Shown here piece by piece: positions 18,263 through 27,008 of a stretch of DNA of 64,000 bases. Position numbers and translations under genes: made by a program. The number at the start of each line of letters is the position of its first letter. Position 1 is the first letter of the stretch. The DNA comes from an uncultured Christensenella sp. (GTDB taxonomy: Bacteria; Bacillota; Clostridia; Christensenellales; Borkfalkiaceae), in the NCBI GenBank assembly GCA_910578195.1, contig CAJTOY010000004.1:119475-183474 (forward strand), read 5' to 3'. The notes under the pieces were generated by a model, which was given only the letters and a program-made list of their open reading frames with translations, was not told where the DNA came from and searched no databases.

Positions 18263-19802
18263 GGAAAAGTCTTTGAAGGTGAAAAAGAAGTATACGCTGT
18301 TTACGGGAAAACAGCTTTTGTGGTTGATTTTGCCTATCGTTATCGAGCAGATTTTTTCGACTTCGCTCGGAATGCTCGACTCTATGATGATTTCGAACAT
18401 ACCGGCCAACGGCGGTAACGCGAGTCTCGCAGTCGGCAACGTCGACTACATAAATAATTTGATTATCCAGCTTTTCTCGGCGTTCGCGACGGGAGGAGCA
18501 ATAATCACTTCGCAGTTTCTCGGCGCGGAGGATAACGAAAACGCCCGAAAAAGCGCAAAGCAAATGCTTGTGCTGGTTATTTTAATGTCGCTTGCGATAA
18601 GCGGGCTGTGCCTCGCCATGAACTGGCCGCTTTTGAAGCTGTTTTACGGCGATGTTTCCGAAGAGGTTTTCGGCTATCAGCGCATTTATTTCTTCGTAAC
18701 GGCTTCGTCGTTCCCGTTTATAGGGCTTTTCAACGGCTGCGCCGCGCTTCTCAGAGTTCAGCGCAAAAGCCTTTTCACAATGATAAGCGCGGCGATAAGC
18801 TGCGTCCTGAACGTCGGGCTGAACGCGGTTTTCCTCTTCGTGGCGAATTTGGGCGTGCTCGGCGTGGGGCTTGCGACGCTTATCTGCCGCGCAATACCCG
18901 CGGTATTTATGCTCGTTTTGCTTACGCGCAAGAAAAACACGGTCAGAATACGCATTTTCGAAAAATTCCGTTTCGACGGCAAAATGATTAAAAAAATATT
19001 GAAAATAGCTATACCGAGCGGTATAGAAAGCTGTCTTTTCCAGCTCGGCAAGCTCATGACGAACACGTTCGTCAATGCGGGTTGCTACGTTCAGCCCGTT
19101 TTGGACGCGGCGGGCAATCCCGTACTCAACGAGCAAGGCTTGCCCTTGACGGTTAACATTCAGGCGAACGGCAACACGATAGCCAACCAGATTAACAATA
19201 TAGCGTCCGTCGTGGGAAGCGCAATCGGCACATCGTGTCTCACGGTAATAGGGCAGGCGGTCGGCGCGGGCGACGTCGGGCAGTGCAAGCACTACATGAA
19301 AAAGATGTTCCTTTTGTCGTATATCGCTAACGGCGTTTGCACGGGCATTATTTTAGCTTGCGTGCCGTATCTCGTTAATATGTACGGCTTCGCCGTCGAG
19401 GCGAAGGAAATAGGCAAGCAGTGCCTCTATTTCTGTCTGTGCTTCCAGTTCGTGACCTATCCGCTTTCGTTCACGACGCCCGCCATTTTAAAGGCGACGA
19501 GCGACGTGAAATATATAATGTTCAGCGCGATAATTTCGATGTTTGTAATGCGCGTGGGGCTGGCGTTCCTACTCACGACCGACAAAATCCCCGGACTGCC
19601 TCAGCTCGGCGCGCTGGGCTATTGGATAGGTATGTGTTCGGACTGGGTCCTGCGCTCGATACTGTTTTTGACAAGGCTTTTGACGGGCAGATGGAAGAAG
19701 GCTTCGGGGCTCATCAAGGAAACGCCCGTTGACGAGCCCGCCGCCGAGCCCGAGCCCGCCCTCGAAGAGGCGGCAATGACCGAAGAAGAGGAAGTACAAT
19801 AA
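18261..19802 (+). CDS. MATE-family efflux transporter
   Basis: 513 residues, slightly longer than usual (about 450). Twelve membrane helices are expected in two similar halves; the opening LLWLILPIVIEQIFSTSLGMLDSMMISN and GGAIITSQFLGA are typical MATE signatures. The protein would export cationic drugs or metabolites using Na+ or H+. Two extras account for the length: an insert near residues 275-310 (CYVQPVLDAAGNPVLNEQG...) and an acidic C-terminal tail rich in Glu and Pro. It diverges from the AraC regulator that probably controls it. No clear Shine-Dalgarno sequence precedes the ATG. Confidence 0.92.
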   Translation: MEKSLKVKKKYTLFTGKQLLWLILPIVIEQIFSTSLGMLDSMMISNIPANGGNASLAVGNVDYINNLIIQLFSAFATGGAIITSQFLGAEDNENARKSAKQMLVLVILMSLAISGLCLAMNWPLLKLFYGDVSEEVFGYQRIYFFVTASSFPFIGLFNGCAALLRVQRKSLFTMISAAISCVLNVGLNAVFLFVANLGVLGVGLATLICRAIPAVFMLVLLTRKKNTVRIRIFEKFRFDGKMIKKILKIAIPSGIESCLFQLGKLMTNTFVNAGCYVQPVLDAAGNPVLNEQGLPLTVNIQANGNTIANQINNIASVVGSAIGTSCLTVIGQAVGAGDVGQCKHYMKKMFLLSYIANGVCTGIILACVPYLVNMYGFAVEAKEIGKQCLYFCLCFQFVTYPLSFTTPAILKATSDVKYIMFSAIISMFVMRVGLAFLLTTDKIPGLPQLGALGYWIGMCSDWVLRSILFLTRLLTGRWKKASGLIKETPVDEPAAEPEPALEEAAMTEEEEVQ

Positions 19803-19848
19803 AAAACCGCCGATAGAGCGTTCTTGCTCTATCGGCGGTTTTTTATTG
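19801..19848 (+). terminator. Terminator of the MATE gene
   Basis: A perfect 19-bp inverted repeat (19801-19819 with 19826-19844) ending in a T-run begins at the stop codon. Confidence 0.9.
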
Positions 19849-19924
19849 TAATTATATGCTTCGCTAAATTGAAATTTATCATATCAAGATTGCTTGTTGT
19901 TCACTATATATTCCATATTTCATT

Positions 19925-20470
19925 TTACTTGTTTTCTTGTGTAAAATTCGGCTTAAAAAGTCCGAAAGACAGTTTACGCAAAATTTCTTTATAAGTAACC
20001 TCGTCAAAATCTTTCTTGGTTGACAGCACCAAAAAGTCGTCTTTCTTAAACTTAATTATCTTCTCGGTATTCAAAAAACTATTGCGCGCGTAAAAAGCAA
20101 TTCTCTTTACGCGTTGCTCGTAATTATCCGCAGTTGTATATAACGGCTCTACGTTTAACGTGATTTCACAGCCCGCATATTTTTCTTTAACGTCGTTTAA
20201 TATCGCCGAGCCATACCCACAAGAACGCATTTTGTCATTTACAGCAAGATACCAAATAAACACCGTTTTTTTGTTTATAACTGCAAAACAAATGCCGCAA
20301 AAATCTTCTCCGTCATAGTAAGACCAAAAATCATAACCGTCTTTTTTTGCCCAATAATTGAGCAACCACATAGGCATACGTTCGTTTTTAGGAAACGCTC
20401 GCTTCATCAAATCTTTTACTTCTTTATAATTTGAGGACTTTTTAATTACCGCTATTCTCCTCAATTCCAT
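19925..20470 (-). CDS. GNAT-family acetyltransferase
   Basis: 181 residues. The acetyl-CoA pyrophosphate loop is visible in VNDKMRSCGYGSAIL (about residues 77-91), preceded by the beta strand FIWYLAV. The N-terminus (LMKRAFPKNERMPMWLL) resembles small GNAT proteins found in Firmicutes. The acceptor substrate is unknown. The gene is markedly more AT-rich than its neighbours, hinting at acquisition. A good promoter (20545-20573) and a GGAG ribosome site precede it. Confidence 0.82.
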   Translation of the reverse strand: MELRRIAVIKKSSNYKEVKDLMKRAFPKNERMPMWLLNYWAKKDGYDFWSYYDGEDFCGICFAVINKKTVFIWYLAVNDKMRSCGYGSAILNDVKEKYAGCEITLNVEPLYTTADNYEQRVKRIAFYARNSFLNTEKIIKFKKDDFLVLSTKKDFDEVTYKEILRKLSFGLFKPNFTQENK

Positions 20471-20544
20471 AATTTTTCTCCGTTTTAGTTACGATTTTGC
20501 TATTGATAACAATTCTCCGCTAAATTACTGTTTATCGTACAATC

Positions 20545-20573
20545 ATTATAGCATATTCCTTTTGACAAAGCAA
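20545..20573 (-). promoter_or_regulatory. Promoter of the GNAT gene
   Basis: On the minus strand TTGCTT (20573-20568) and TATAAT (20550-20545) are 17 bases apart, giving a leader of roughly 68 bases with a GGAG ribosome site near the start codon. Confidence 0.65.
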
Positions 20574-20583
20574 GAGAAAGAAC

Positions 20584-20616
20584 GGCTTGCTATATTTGCA
20601 AGCCGCTCTTTTTATT
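20584..20616. terminator. Hairpin terminator beyond the tRNA-Arg element
   Basis: A 7-bp stem (20584-20590 with 20598-20604) is flanked by CTCTTTTTATT on the plus side and TTCTTTCTCTT on the minus side. On the minus strand it follows the folded element at 20640-20727. Confidence 0.6.
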
Positions 20617-20639
20617 AGTTGCCGATATAAAAAGTAATT

Positions 20640-20727
20640 CCGTAAGGTGGGGAGTAAGTCCCGACGGAATAGCGATTGTTACGCGTCGCGTCAATCGCGT
20701 CACGATTAGGAGTTCTCACGCTTACGG
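20640..20727 (-). repeat. Folded 88-base palindromic element next to tRNA-Arg
   Basis: The ends pair exactly (20640-20646 with 20721-20727), with imperfect inverted similarity continuing inward. Inner stems include a GGGACTTACTCCCC-type hairpin and pairing between the CGATTG and CAATCG segments. No coding signal is present. It lies between two terminators downstream of tRNA-Arg, as the tRNA-like element does downstream of tRNA-Ser. It could be a small mobile palindromic repeat (MITE or REP-like) or a structured RNA. Confidence 0.5.
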
Positions 20728-20735
20728 CTAAACTA

Positions 20736-20772
20736 AAAAACCAAGGCAAGAAAAAAATCTTGCCTTGGTTTT

Positions 20773-20773
<1 letters not shown>
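20736..20773 (-). terminator. Terminator of tRNA-Arg
   Basis: A perfect 16-bp repeat (20736-20751 with 20758-20773) begins at the last base of the encoded CCA and ends in six Ts on the minus strand. Confidence 0.9.
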
Positions 20774-20849
<76 letters not shown>

Positions 20850-20880
20850 ATTCAAATAAGCTGTTTCAAACAGCTTATTT

Positions 20881-20909
20881 ATTATATTAAATAACTTTTT
20901 TTTTGTCAA
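20881..20909 (-). promoter_or_regulatory. Consensus promoter of tRNA-Arg
   Basis: On the minus strand TTGACA (20909-20904) and TATAAT (20886-20881) are exactly 17 bases apart. A small hairpin (about 20855-20878) lies between promoter and mature tRNA. Confidence 0.85.
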
Positions 20910-20929
20910 TTAATTTCTCGGGCTAAAAA

Positions 20930-21796
20930 TTACTTTTTAGCGCCCCAGCTGACTTTCGGCTGAATTTCGTTGTTGCCGAGCCAATTCTTGCTCCACTTTT
21001 TCGAAAGGCTGTTCGGCTTTTTTCTCTCGCACTTGATTTCAAGTCCGCTGCAATCGGTGAATACGCACATTCCCATCGTCGTCACGCTTTTGGGAATATT
21101 CAAAACGCTCATGCCGTTACAGCCCGCGAACGCCCATTTGTCGATTTCGACAAGGGTGGAGGGGAGTACTAAGTTATTCAGCGACCAACAGTCCTTGAAC
21201 GCGCCCTCGCCGACCGAGGTTACGCCGTCGGGAATGTTGATAGTCGAAAGTTCTCTACAATCGGAAAAAGCCCACTTGCCCACGGAGGTAATTCCCTCGG
21301 GAAGGGTGATAATCTTTACGTTATTGCAACCCGCGAACACGTTGTCCTCGACAACGTTTATTTTCGCGTTGATTTTAATCTCCATAAAGCCCTTGCAGTC
21401 GGAAAAAGCGCTGTAACCTATCGACGTAACGCTTTCGGGTACGGTCACCTCTTCGAGCGCCGCGCAGCCCGTGAACGCCCACTTGCCTATTGTTTCCAGC
21501 CCGTCGGGCAAGACAATCTTTTTGAGCGAGCTGCAACCTCTGAAAGCTTCGTCGCGGATAACCTTCAAGCCGTCGGGAATAGTAATTTTTGCAAGCCCCG
21601 AACAAGCTTTGAATGCGCTATATCCTATCGTAACCACGCTTGCGGGCAGCACGACTTCTTCAATGCCGCTTCCTGTAAACGCGCTGTACTCAATCGAAGT
21701 AACTCCGTCGGGAACGTTTACCTTCCTCTGGTTGCCCCTGTAACTTCTTAAACACGTTCCGTCGATGTCGAATTCGAATTTGTCGTATTCTTGCAT
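20930..21796 (-). CDS. BspA-type leucine-rich repeat protein
   Basis: 288 residues built of about ten 22-24 residue LRR_5 repeats (pattern: I-x-I-P-D-G-V-T-S-I-G-x-x-A-F-x-x-C). The N-terminus (FEFDIDGTCLRSYRGNQRKVNVPDGV) is the usual cap. There is no signal peptide or anchor, so the protein is probably cytoplasmic or released by another route. In related bacteria such proteins often bind host or bacterial surfaces. AGAGGT precedes the ATG. It is followed on the same strand side by the tRNA-Arg promoter region without a clear terminator. Confidence 0.85.
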   Translation of the reverse strand: MQEYDKFEFDIDGTCLRSYRGNQRKVNVPDGVTSIEYSAFTGSGIEEVVLPASVVTIGYSAFKACSGLAKITIPDGLKVIRDEAFRGCSSLKKIVLPDGLETIGKWAFTGCAALEEVTVPESVTSIGYSAFSDCKGFMEIKINAKINVVEDNVFAGCNNVKIITLPEGITSVGKWAFSDCRELSTINIPDGVTSVGEGAFKDCWSLNNLVLPSTLVEIDKWAFAGCNGMSVLNIPKSVTTMGMCVFTDCSGLEIKCERKKPNSLSKKWSKNWLGNNEIQPKVSWGAKK

Positions 21797-21821
21797 TTGT
21801 ATATACCTCTTTAAATTTATT

Positions 21822-22658
21822 TTATTTCCACAGTTTTGCGGGGTCGAGCCCGAAAACCTGTACGACTTCCACTAATGGCGAATTTGCGATATTCTTCGGC
21901 GTAACCACAAGCCCGCCGTTGCTGTCGAGGTCAATCCCGAACGCATTGTACGCGTACCAGACGAGGTGTGCGCACTGCGTTCTTTCGACCTTGTTTTTAC
22001 TGCTGAACACTCCCGCGGTCGGGTCGTAAATTTTACCTATAAGATTTTTCTCGGCGTATTTGCAGACCTCGGCTTTCGTCTCGGCGTCGACCTTCGGCGA
22101 GAGTATCATAAAATTCACTCTGTCCGAAAAATCCCGCATCGAGCCCAATCTGCTCGTATCGCCGACGGCGTTCGCTTGAAGTATCGAGCCGCGCTCCGCG
22201 TCGGTCACCAGCCCCGAGTGTCCCATGCGCCAGCCCGAAAGGTGGGTGGAGGAGGTCACTATGATATCGCCGTCCTCCAAAAACGCGTATGAAACGTGTT
22301 CTTCGAGATAGTCGGTGCAGATAAACGGCGCGAAAAGGTCGTTTTTTACTTCGTGTTCGGTGAAAAAGTCCTCTTGTATTTCGAGTATACGTTGCTTGCC
22401 GTCCTCGCCGCGGGACAACATTCTGTCGACGCCGACCGCGGTCAGTCCCGTCTGTCTGTACAGCAAATCGTAATCTTCGTCGTCAAGCTCGGTCTTTTCC
22501 AAAACCCCGCTCAAATCTTCCTTTTCGTAATCGGGACGCCAACACTCGACCTTGTCCGCGACGAGAAAGGCTATTTCCATTCCCAGACAAGTTAAAAGTA
22601 TTGCGCCTATAATCACGGCGGCGACTATTGCGAAGATTATCTTTTTGGACAGTTTCAT
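21822..22658 (-). CDS. YiiX/YebB-like permuted NlpC/P60-type protein, membrane anchored
   Basis: 278 residues starting at the ATG at 22658, eight bases after the stop of the upstream peptidase gene (a TTG 18 bases earlier overlaps it). Residues 7-32 form a membrane anchor. The catalytic elements appear in permuted order: His147 in WRMGHSGLV comes before Cys229 in RTQCAHLVWYAY, as in YiiX/LRAT-type papain-like enzymes that act on amide or ester bonds, including cell-wall peptides. The adjacent GDIIV strand (about 130-134) is also typical. It follows a dipeptidase gene and may be cotranscribed. Substrate unknown. Confidence 0.72.
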   Translation of the reverse strand: MKLSKKIIFAIVAAVIIGAILLTCLGMEIAFLVADKVECWRPDYEKEDLSGVLEKTELDDEDYDLLYRQTGLTAVGVDRMLSRGEDGKQRILEIQEDFFTEHEVKNDLFAPFICTDYLEEHVSYAFLEDGDIIVTSSTHLSGWRMGHSGLVTDAERGSILQANAVGDTSRLGSMRDFSDRVNFMILSPKVDAETKAEVCKYAEKNLIGKIYDPTAGVFSSKNKVERTQCAHLVWYAYNAFGIDLDSNGGLVVTPKNIANSPLVEVVQVFGLDPAKLWK

Positions 22659-22666
22659 TTTATATT

Positions 22667-23896
22667 TTACCCGCAAAGTCTTTGAATTGCAAGCTTATAT
22701 ATGTTTAAACATTTTTCTATTTTTTCAAACGTGATATACTCGTCGGGCTTGTGTATGGTATTTTCTTCGCCCTCTTCCTCGGGTCCGAACGCCGCGCCGC
22801 ATTTAAGCGCGCGGGCATAAGTGCCTCCGCCTATGGCGACGGGGCTCACGCTTTTGCCCGTAACATCGTTGTAAACCCCGCAAAGCGTCTTTATAAGCTC
22901 GCACTCCTTGTCGTTGTACAGCGGAAGCTGGAAGTGCATTTCCTCGTACTTAATACCCTTTGCCTCAATCGCGGCGAGCACGTCCTCTTTTTTATAGGTC
23001 GCCGGATAGCGGATATCGCAAATCACCGCGCCGCCCTCGATAACGTTTGGCGAAAAGGTGAGCTTGCCCGTGACGTCCTCAAACTTGCCGAGTCCGAAGC
23101 CGTCCTCGAAGAGAAGGGAGTGCATTTCGTTAAGCCCTAAATATAAGAGAAGGGGAGCAATCGCGTTTATGCCGAGCTCGGGCGTGGAGCCGTGCGCCGA
23201 CTTTCCGCGGGATATGACTTTTCCGTTTTCGTAAGTAAGATTGTACCTTTTAAGTTTGTCTTTGTCAAGCGGCGCGACGGCCTCGCAGTAGTCGCAGACC
23301 ATATTCGGGCGTTCGCCGCCGAAAATCTTTTCTTCCGTCGGGAAGAAAAGTTTTAGCTGTAAAATACCTTTCTCGGCGTAAATTACGGGAAAATCCGCGT
23401 CGGGCGAAAAGCCCGTTTCGGGCATGTGCGCGTGCTCGTTGTAGTACTTTATGCACTCCCAGCCGCTTTCCTCGTTACAGCCGACAATCAGCTTGATTTT
23501 TTTTCGGGGTGCAAAGCCCTCGTCTTTGAGCGCTTTCAGACAGTAGAGGGCGATAACGGCGGGGCCCTTGTCGTCCATAGTGCCTCTGCCCCAGATTTTG
23601 TTGTTTATATAATCGGTCTCCCCGACGAACGGGTCGTGCGTCCAGCCGCTGCCCGCGGGAACGACGTCGAGGTGCGCGAGTATCGCGAACTCCTCGCCCT
23701 CGCCGAAGATAACCTCGCCGACGTAGTTGTCGTAGTTTACGGTTTTAAAGCCGAAGCTTTCGGCAAGCTTTAAAAAGTAGTCGAGACACTTTGCCGCGCC
23801 CTCGCCGAACGGCTTACCCGCAAGCGGAGGCTGCTGCGAAGAGTCGAATTTTACTATTTCGGAAATGCTTTTTATTACCTTAGAAATATCGCTCAT
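22667..23896 (-). CDS. M20-family dipeptidase (PepV-like)
   Basis: 409 residues from the ATG at 23896, which follows AAAGGCAG; a longer in-frame reading upstream covers the promoter and is rejected. Metal ligands and catalytic residues are visible: His75 and Asp77 in HLDVVPAG, the bridging Asp in GTMDDKGP (near 108), and Glu142-Glu143 in GCNEESGW. The C-terminus contains GGGTYARAL. The enzyme would hydrolyse dipeptides with two zinc ions in the cytoplasm. A TATAAT box with leader hairpin lies upstream, divergent from radC. Confidence 0.92.
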   Translation of the reverse strand: MSDISKVIKSISEIVKFDSSQQPPLAGKPFGEGAAKCLDYFLKLAESFGFKTVNYDNYVGEVIFGEGEEFAILAHLDVVPAGSGWTHDPFVGETDYINNKIWGRGTMDDKGPAVIALYCLKALKDEGFAPRKKIKLIVGCNEESGWECIKYYNEHAHMPETGFSPDADFPVIYAEKGILQLKLFFPTEEKIFGGERPNMVCDYCEAVAPLDKDKLKRYNLTYENGKVISRGKSAHGSTPELGINAIAPLLLYLGLNEMHSLLFEDGFGLGKFEDVTGKLTFSPNVIEGGAVICDIRYPATYKKEDVLAAIEAKGIKYEEMHFQLPLYNDKECELIKTLCGVYNDVTGKSVSPVAIGGGTYARALKCGAAFGPEEEGEENTIHKPDEYITFEKIEKCLNIYKLAIQRLCG

Positions 23897-23994
23897 TTTC
23901 TGCCTTTTGAAAAATGTTCTTAAAAACATTATACAACTTTTATTTTTTATGGTAAAATAAATTTGACACATTTTTTGAAATGAGGTAAAAAAAC

Positions 23995-24708
23995 TTGCAC
24001 GAAGGACACAGAGGTCGAATGTATGCAAAGCTTGTCGGCGGCGAAAACCTTTACGACCACGAAATTCTGGAAATATTGCTGTATTCCGCGTGTCCTCGGG
24101 TGAATACCAACCCGATAGCGCATAACCTTTTGGACAGATTTTGTTCGCTGTCCGAAATTTTCAAGGCTGACATAGAGGAACTGAAAAGGGTCGACGGCGT
24201 GGGCGACGGCATAGCGAACTTTTTAAAGATAGTCGGGCTGTGCTCGGAGCGCGCGGGAAAAGCGGAGGGGTTCGCGAGGCTGGAAACCTTCGGCGACTGT
24301 AAAAAGTTCGTGTCTATGCGTTTAAGGGGTAAGACAGAGGAGTTTATCGAACTGTATTTCCTCGAAAAAAGCGGGCGGATAATCCGCATACTCATCCGCA
24401 CGTCGGGCTCGAGAAACCGCGCTTTTGTCAACCTCGAAGAAATAACAAAAAGCATAACTTTGGTAAAACCCGCGTACTTAATCGCGGCGCACAACCACGT
24501 CAACTGTTCGGCGGAGCCGTCGGACGACGACGATGCCTTTACCAAACAGCTTCAATTAATCTGCAATATCCACGGCGTGGACTTTCGCGACCATTTGATT
24601 TATGCGGGCGGGGAAGTGTACAGCTATAACGACGCGGGCAGACTTGCCGAAATAAAGCGGGACTGTTCGCTTGAAAAAATGATAGAATGGACAAAGAATT
24701 CGAAATAA
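23995..24708 (+). CDS. radC: RadC-family JAMM/MPN protein
   Basis: 237 residues starting with TTG after GAGGT. The N-terminal region holds a helix-hairpin-helix (RVDGVGDGIANFLKI, about 65-80). The C-terminal MPN domain has the JAMM metal motif His166-x-His168-x7-Ser176-x2-Asp179, with candidate catalytic Glu116 or Glu119. RadC proteins were named for a DNA repair phenotype that has not held up; the JAMM domain suggests a metallopeptidase. It overlaps the following histidine kinase gene by 22 bases, so the three genes to 26557 form one operon. Confidence 0.88.
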   Translation: MHEGHRGRMYAKLVGGENLYDHEILEILLYSACPRVNTNPIAHNLLDRFCSLSEIFKADIEELKRVDGVGDGIANFLKIVGLCSERAGKAEGFARLETFGDCKKFVSMRLRGKTEEFIELYFLEKSGRIIRILIRTSGSRNRAFVNLEEITKSITLVKPAYLIAAHNHVNCSAEPSDDDDAFTKQLQLICNIHGVDFRDHLIYAGGEVYSYNDAGRLAEIKRDCSLEKMIEWTKNSK

Positions 24709-25922
24709 ACATAAACGACAAAAAAGCCGTTAAGTACCTGAAAATTTTAATAATCACGCTGCTTGCGGTAATCGAAATTATCGTCTGCGCGCAGTATATC
24801 GAGATGTATGTGCAAAACGGCGACATAGCGCGGCTTGCGGCGGTGGTAATTTGCAGCGCAATACTTACGACGCTGGTCGCCGTGGATTCGTTCATAAAAT
24901 CGTCGTTCCCCGTTAAAATGATGCTGTTCGGCTTCGACTCGGCGTTTCTGCTCGCGATATGTATCATTACGGGCAACTCGTATCTTTCGGTGCTGTACTG
25001 TCTGGTGCTGACACAATTTTATGTTTCGGTGAACGATTTGAAAAAGAACATGATACTGTTCGCGGTAAGCTGTTTTTCGTTCGCCGCGTCGTTCGTTATC
25101 GGCTGGTGCATATTAAATTACGGCGCCTCGCTTTTGAAAAGCTTCGTGCAGATTTTCGGCGATTTGCTTTTCGGCGTGTCAATACTCGCGATACACTGCG
25201 TAATAACAAACTTCGTTTTGAAATTCTATAAAAACAACGTACAGCTCCGCAAAGCTTTAAAGGAGGCGGACGAAAGCAGGGTGCAGCTCGAAGACATGTA
25301 CGAACAGCTTTCCCAGACCGCCGTTTTCGAAGAGCGCAACCGTATCGCAAAGGATATCCACGACAACGCGGGTCACTCCATGACCACCGTAATTATGCAG
25401 ACCGAGGCGGCTAAACTTTTAATAGACAGCAACCCCGAGGAAGCGAAAAACAGAATAATTTCGGCGAACATGCAGGCGAAAAACGCGCTCGACCAGATGC
25501 GCGAAAGCGTGCATTTGCTTGCGGGCAGAATGCAGAACAACTCGTTAAAGGACGAAATAAACGATATAATCGCCCAGACAATCGACGGCACCGAGCTGAA
25601 AATCCGAACGGATTTGGAGGACGTGGCGACCGACAGCGAAAGGACGCGCTTTATCTTAAACACCGTAAAGGAGTGCCTTGCCAACGGTATCCGCCACGGC
25701 GGCGCGACGGCGTTTTATATCGAAATGAAGAAGTCGTTTTCCGACTTGACCTTGCTCATATCCGACAACGGAAGGGGCGTCGAGGGCGACGTTAAAGAGG
25801 GCTTCGGGCTAAGAGGAATAAGGGAAAAGGTTGAAAAGCTGGGCGGAAGGTGCAGCTTTTCGGGCGAAGCGGACGAGGGCTTCGAGGTTGAAATTTCACT
25901 TCCCACGGGAGATAAACAATGA
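24687..25922 (+). CDS. Sensor histidine kinase, NarL/DesK type
   Basis: 411 residues. Five to six membrane helices occupy about residues 17-178, with no large extracellular domain, so the signal is likely sensed in or near the membrane. After a coiled coil, the HisKA_3 box FEERNRIAKDIHDNAGH has the phospho-acceptor His225. The ATP-binding domain shows the N box (VKECLANGIRHGG, about 330) and DNGRG and GFGLRGIREKV (about 355-380). It overlaps radC upstream and the response regulator downstream (ATGA). Confidence 0.93.
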   Translation: MDKEFEININDKKAVKYLKILIITLLAVIEIIVCAQYIEMYVQNGDIARLAAVVICSAILTTLVAVDSFIKSSFPVKMMLFGFDSAFLLAICIITGNSYLSVLYCLVLTQFYVSVNDLKKNMILFAVSCFSFAASFVIGWCILNYGASLLKSFVQIFGDLLFGVSILAIHCVITNFVLKFYKNNVQLRKALKEADESRVQLEDMYEQLSQTAVFEERNRIAKDIHDNAGHSMTTVIMQTEAAKLLIDSNPEEAKNRIISANMQAKNALDQMRESVHLLAGRMQNNSLKDEINDIIAQTIDGTELKIRTDLEDVATDSERTRFILNTVKECLANGIRHGGATAFYIEMKKSFSDLTLLISDNGRGVEGDVKEGFGLRGIREKVEKLGGRCSFSGEADEGFEVEISLPTGDKQ

Positions 25923-26557
25923 TAAAAATTTTACTTGTCGACGACCAGATGGTTTTAGCGGAGGGCATTAAAAGCGTCCTCGAAACGTGCAGCGATTTTA
26001 AAATCGCGGGCATCGCCTCGGACGGTATCGAGGCGGTCGAAATGACCGAAAAATTAAAGCCCGACGTGGTTTTGATGGATATCAGAATGCCGAACATGAA
26101 CGGCGTCGTCGCGACAAAACGCATAAAGGAAGCGGACGAAAACGTCAAGATAATAATTCTTACGACCTTCGACGACAGCGACTATATTTTAAGCGCGATA
26201 AACAACGGCGCGAGCGGGTATCTTTTAAAGGACATAGGCTCGACCGCGCTTATCGATGCAATCAAGAACGCGCACGCGGGCGACACGATTCTGCCCTCTA
26301 AGATAGCCAAAAAGATAACGGACGCGGCGGTCATGGTTTCGACCGATAAGGAAATAAAGCTGAAAAAGAATTTTTCCCTCTCGGACAGAGAGGTCGAAAT
26401 CGCGCTTATGCTAAACGACGGCTTCACCAACCGCCAGATAGCGGCGGCAATGAAGCTTTCGGACGGCACGGCGAGAAATTACATCAGCTCGATTTATTCC
26501 AAGCTCGGCGTCGATAGCCGCTCCGCGGCAATGAATAAAATCAAGGAGTTGGTATAA
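25919..26557 (+). CDS. Response regulator, NarL/LuxR family
   Basis: 212 residues. The receiver domain has the acidic pair Asp8-Asp9, phospho-acceptor Asp54 (VLMDIRMP) and the conserved Lys near 104 (LLKD). The C-terminal LuxR-type HTH (SLSDREVEIALMLNDGFTNRQIAAAMKLSDGTARNYISSIYSKLG, about 150-200) binds DNA. It is the cognate partner of the kinase that overlaps it. Targets are unknown. Confidence 0.95.
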   Translation: MIKILLVDDQMVLAEGIKSVLETCSDFKIAGIASDGIEAVEMTEKLKPDVVLMDIRMPNMNGVVATKRIKEADENVKIIILTTFDDSDYILSAINNGASGYLLKDIGSTALIDAIKNAHAGDTILPSKIAKKITDAAVMVSTDKEIKLKKNFSLSDREVEIALMLNDGFTNRQIAAAMKLSDGTARNYISSIYSKLGVDSRSAAMNKIKELV

Positions 26558-26971
26558 ATGGACAAGGCGGGAATTTTTAAGTTTATCTCAAAACAAAAAA
26601 CGGCGTTTATCGCCTCGGTCGACGAAAACGGCTACCCGGTAGTGAGGGCTGTGTGCGCTCCCCGCAAAATCGACGGAAACGAAATTTATTTCTCGACCAA
26701 CACGTCCTCGAAGAAGGTCAGGCAGTTTTTAGCGAACGGGAAAGCTTGCTTATATTTTTATAAGCGCGGAAAAATCAGGTATCAGGGCGTTTCTTTAAAG
26801 GGAGAAATGGAAGTCTGCACCGACCAGGAGACTAAGGACGGTATCTGGCGCTTCGGCGACAAATTGTTTTATAAAAAAGGCGTGACCGACCCCGACTATT
26901 GCGTGCTCAAATTCAAGGGCGCATCGGCGGAGTACTACTGCGATTTAAAGATAGAAAAAACAGACTTATAA
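26558..26971 (+). CDS. Pyridoxamine 5'-phosphate oxidase-like flavin protein
   Basis: 137 residues with the split-barrel pattern of the PNPOx-like superfamily: FIASVDENGYPVVRAV near 15-30, IYFSTNTSSKKVRQFLAN near 45-62 and ACLYFYKRGKIRYQGVSLKGEM. Members bind FMN, F420 or heme and reduce small molecules. It begins directly after the response regulator stop with AAGGAG upstream, so it is the last gene of the radC operon. It may be a target or partner of the two-component system (inference). Confidence 0.82.
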   Translation: MDKAGIFKFISKQKTAFIASVDENGYPVVRAVCAPRKIDGNEIYFSTNTSSKKVRQFLANGKACLYFYKRGKIRYQGVSLKGEMEVCTDQETKDGIWRFGDKLFYKKGVTDPDYCVLKFKGASAEYYCDLKIEKTDL

Positions 26972-27008
26972 AAATACGGCGCACCCAAAGGTGCGCCGTA
27001 TTTTTATA
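26967..27008. terminator. Bidirectional terminator
   Basis: A near-perfect 19-bp repeat (26967-26985 with 26990-27008) with A/T flanks lies between the converging PNPOx-like and SpoIIE-type genes and overlaps the latter's last codons. Confidence 0.88.

Noticed and set aside
22659..22676. TTG start for the YiiX-like gene
   Set aside because: It overlaps the end of the peptidase gene; the ATG at 22658 gives a clean membrane leader.
23897..24028. N-terminal extension of the M20 peptidase
   Set aside because: It spans the TATAAT box and leader hairpin of the gene and is not conserved-looking.
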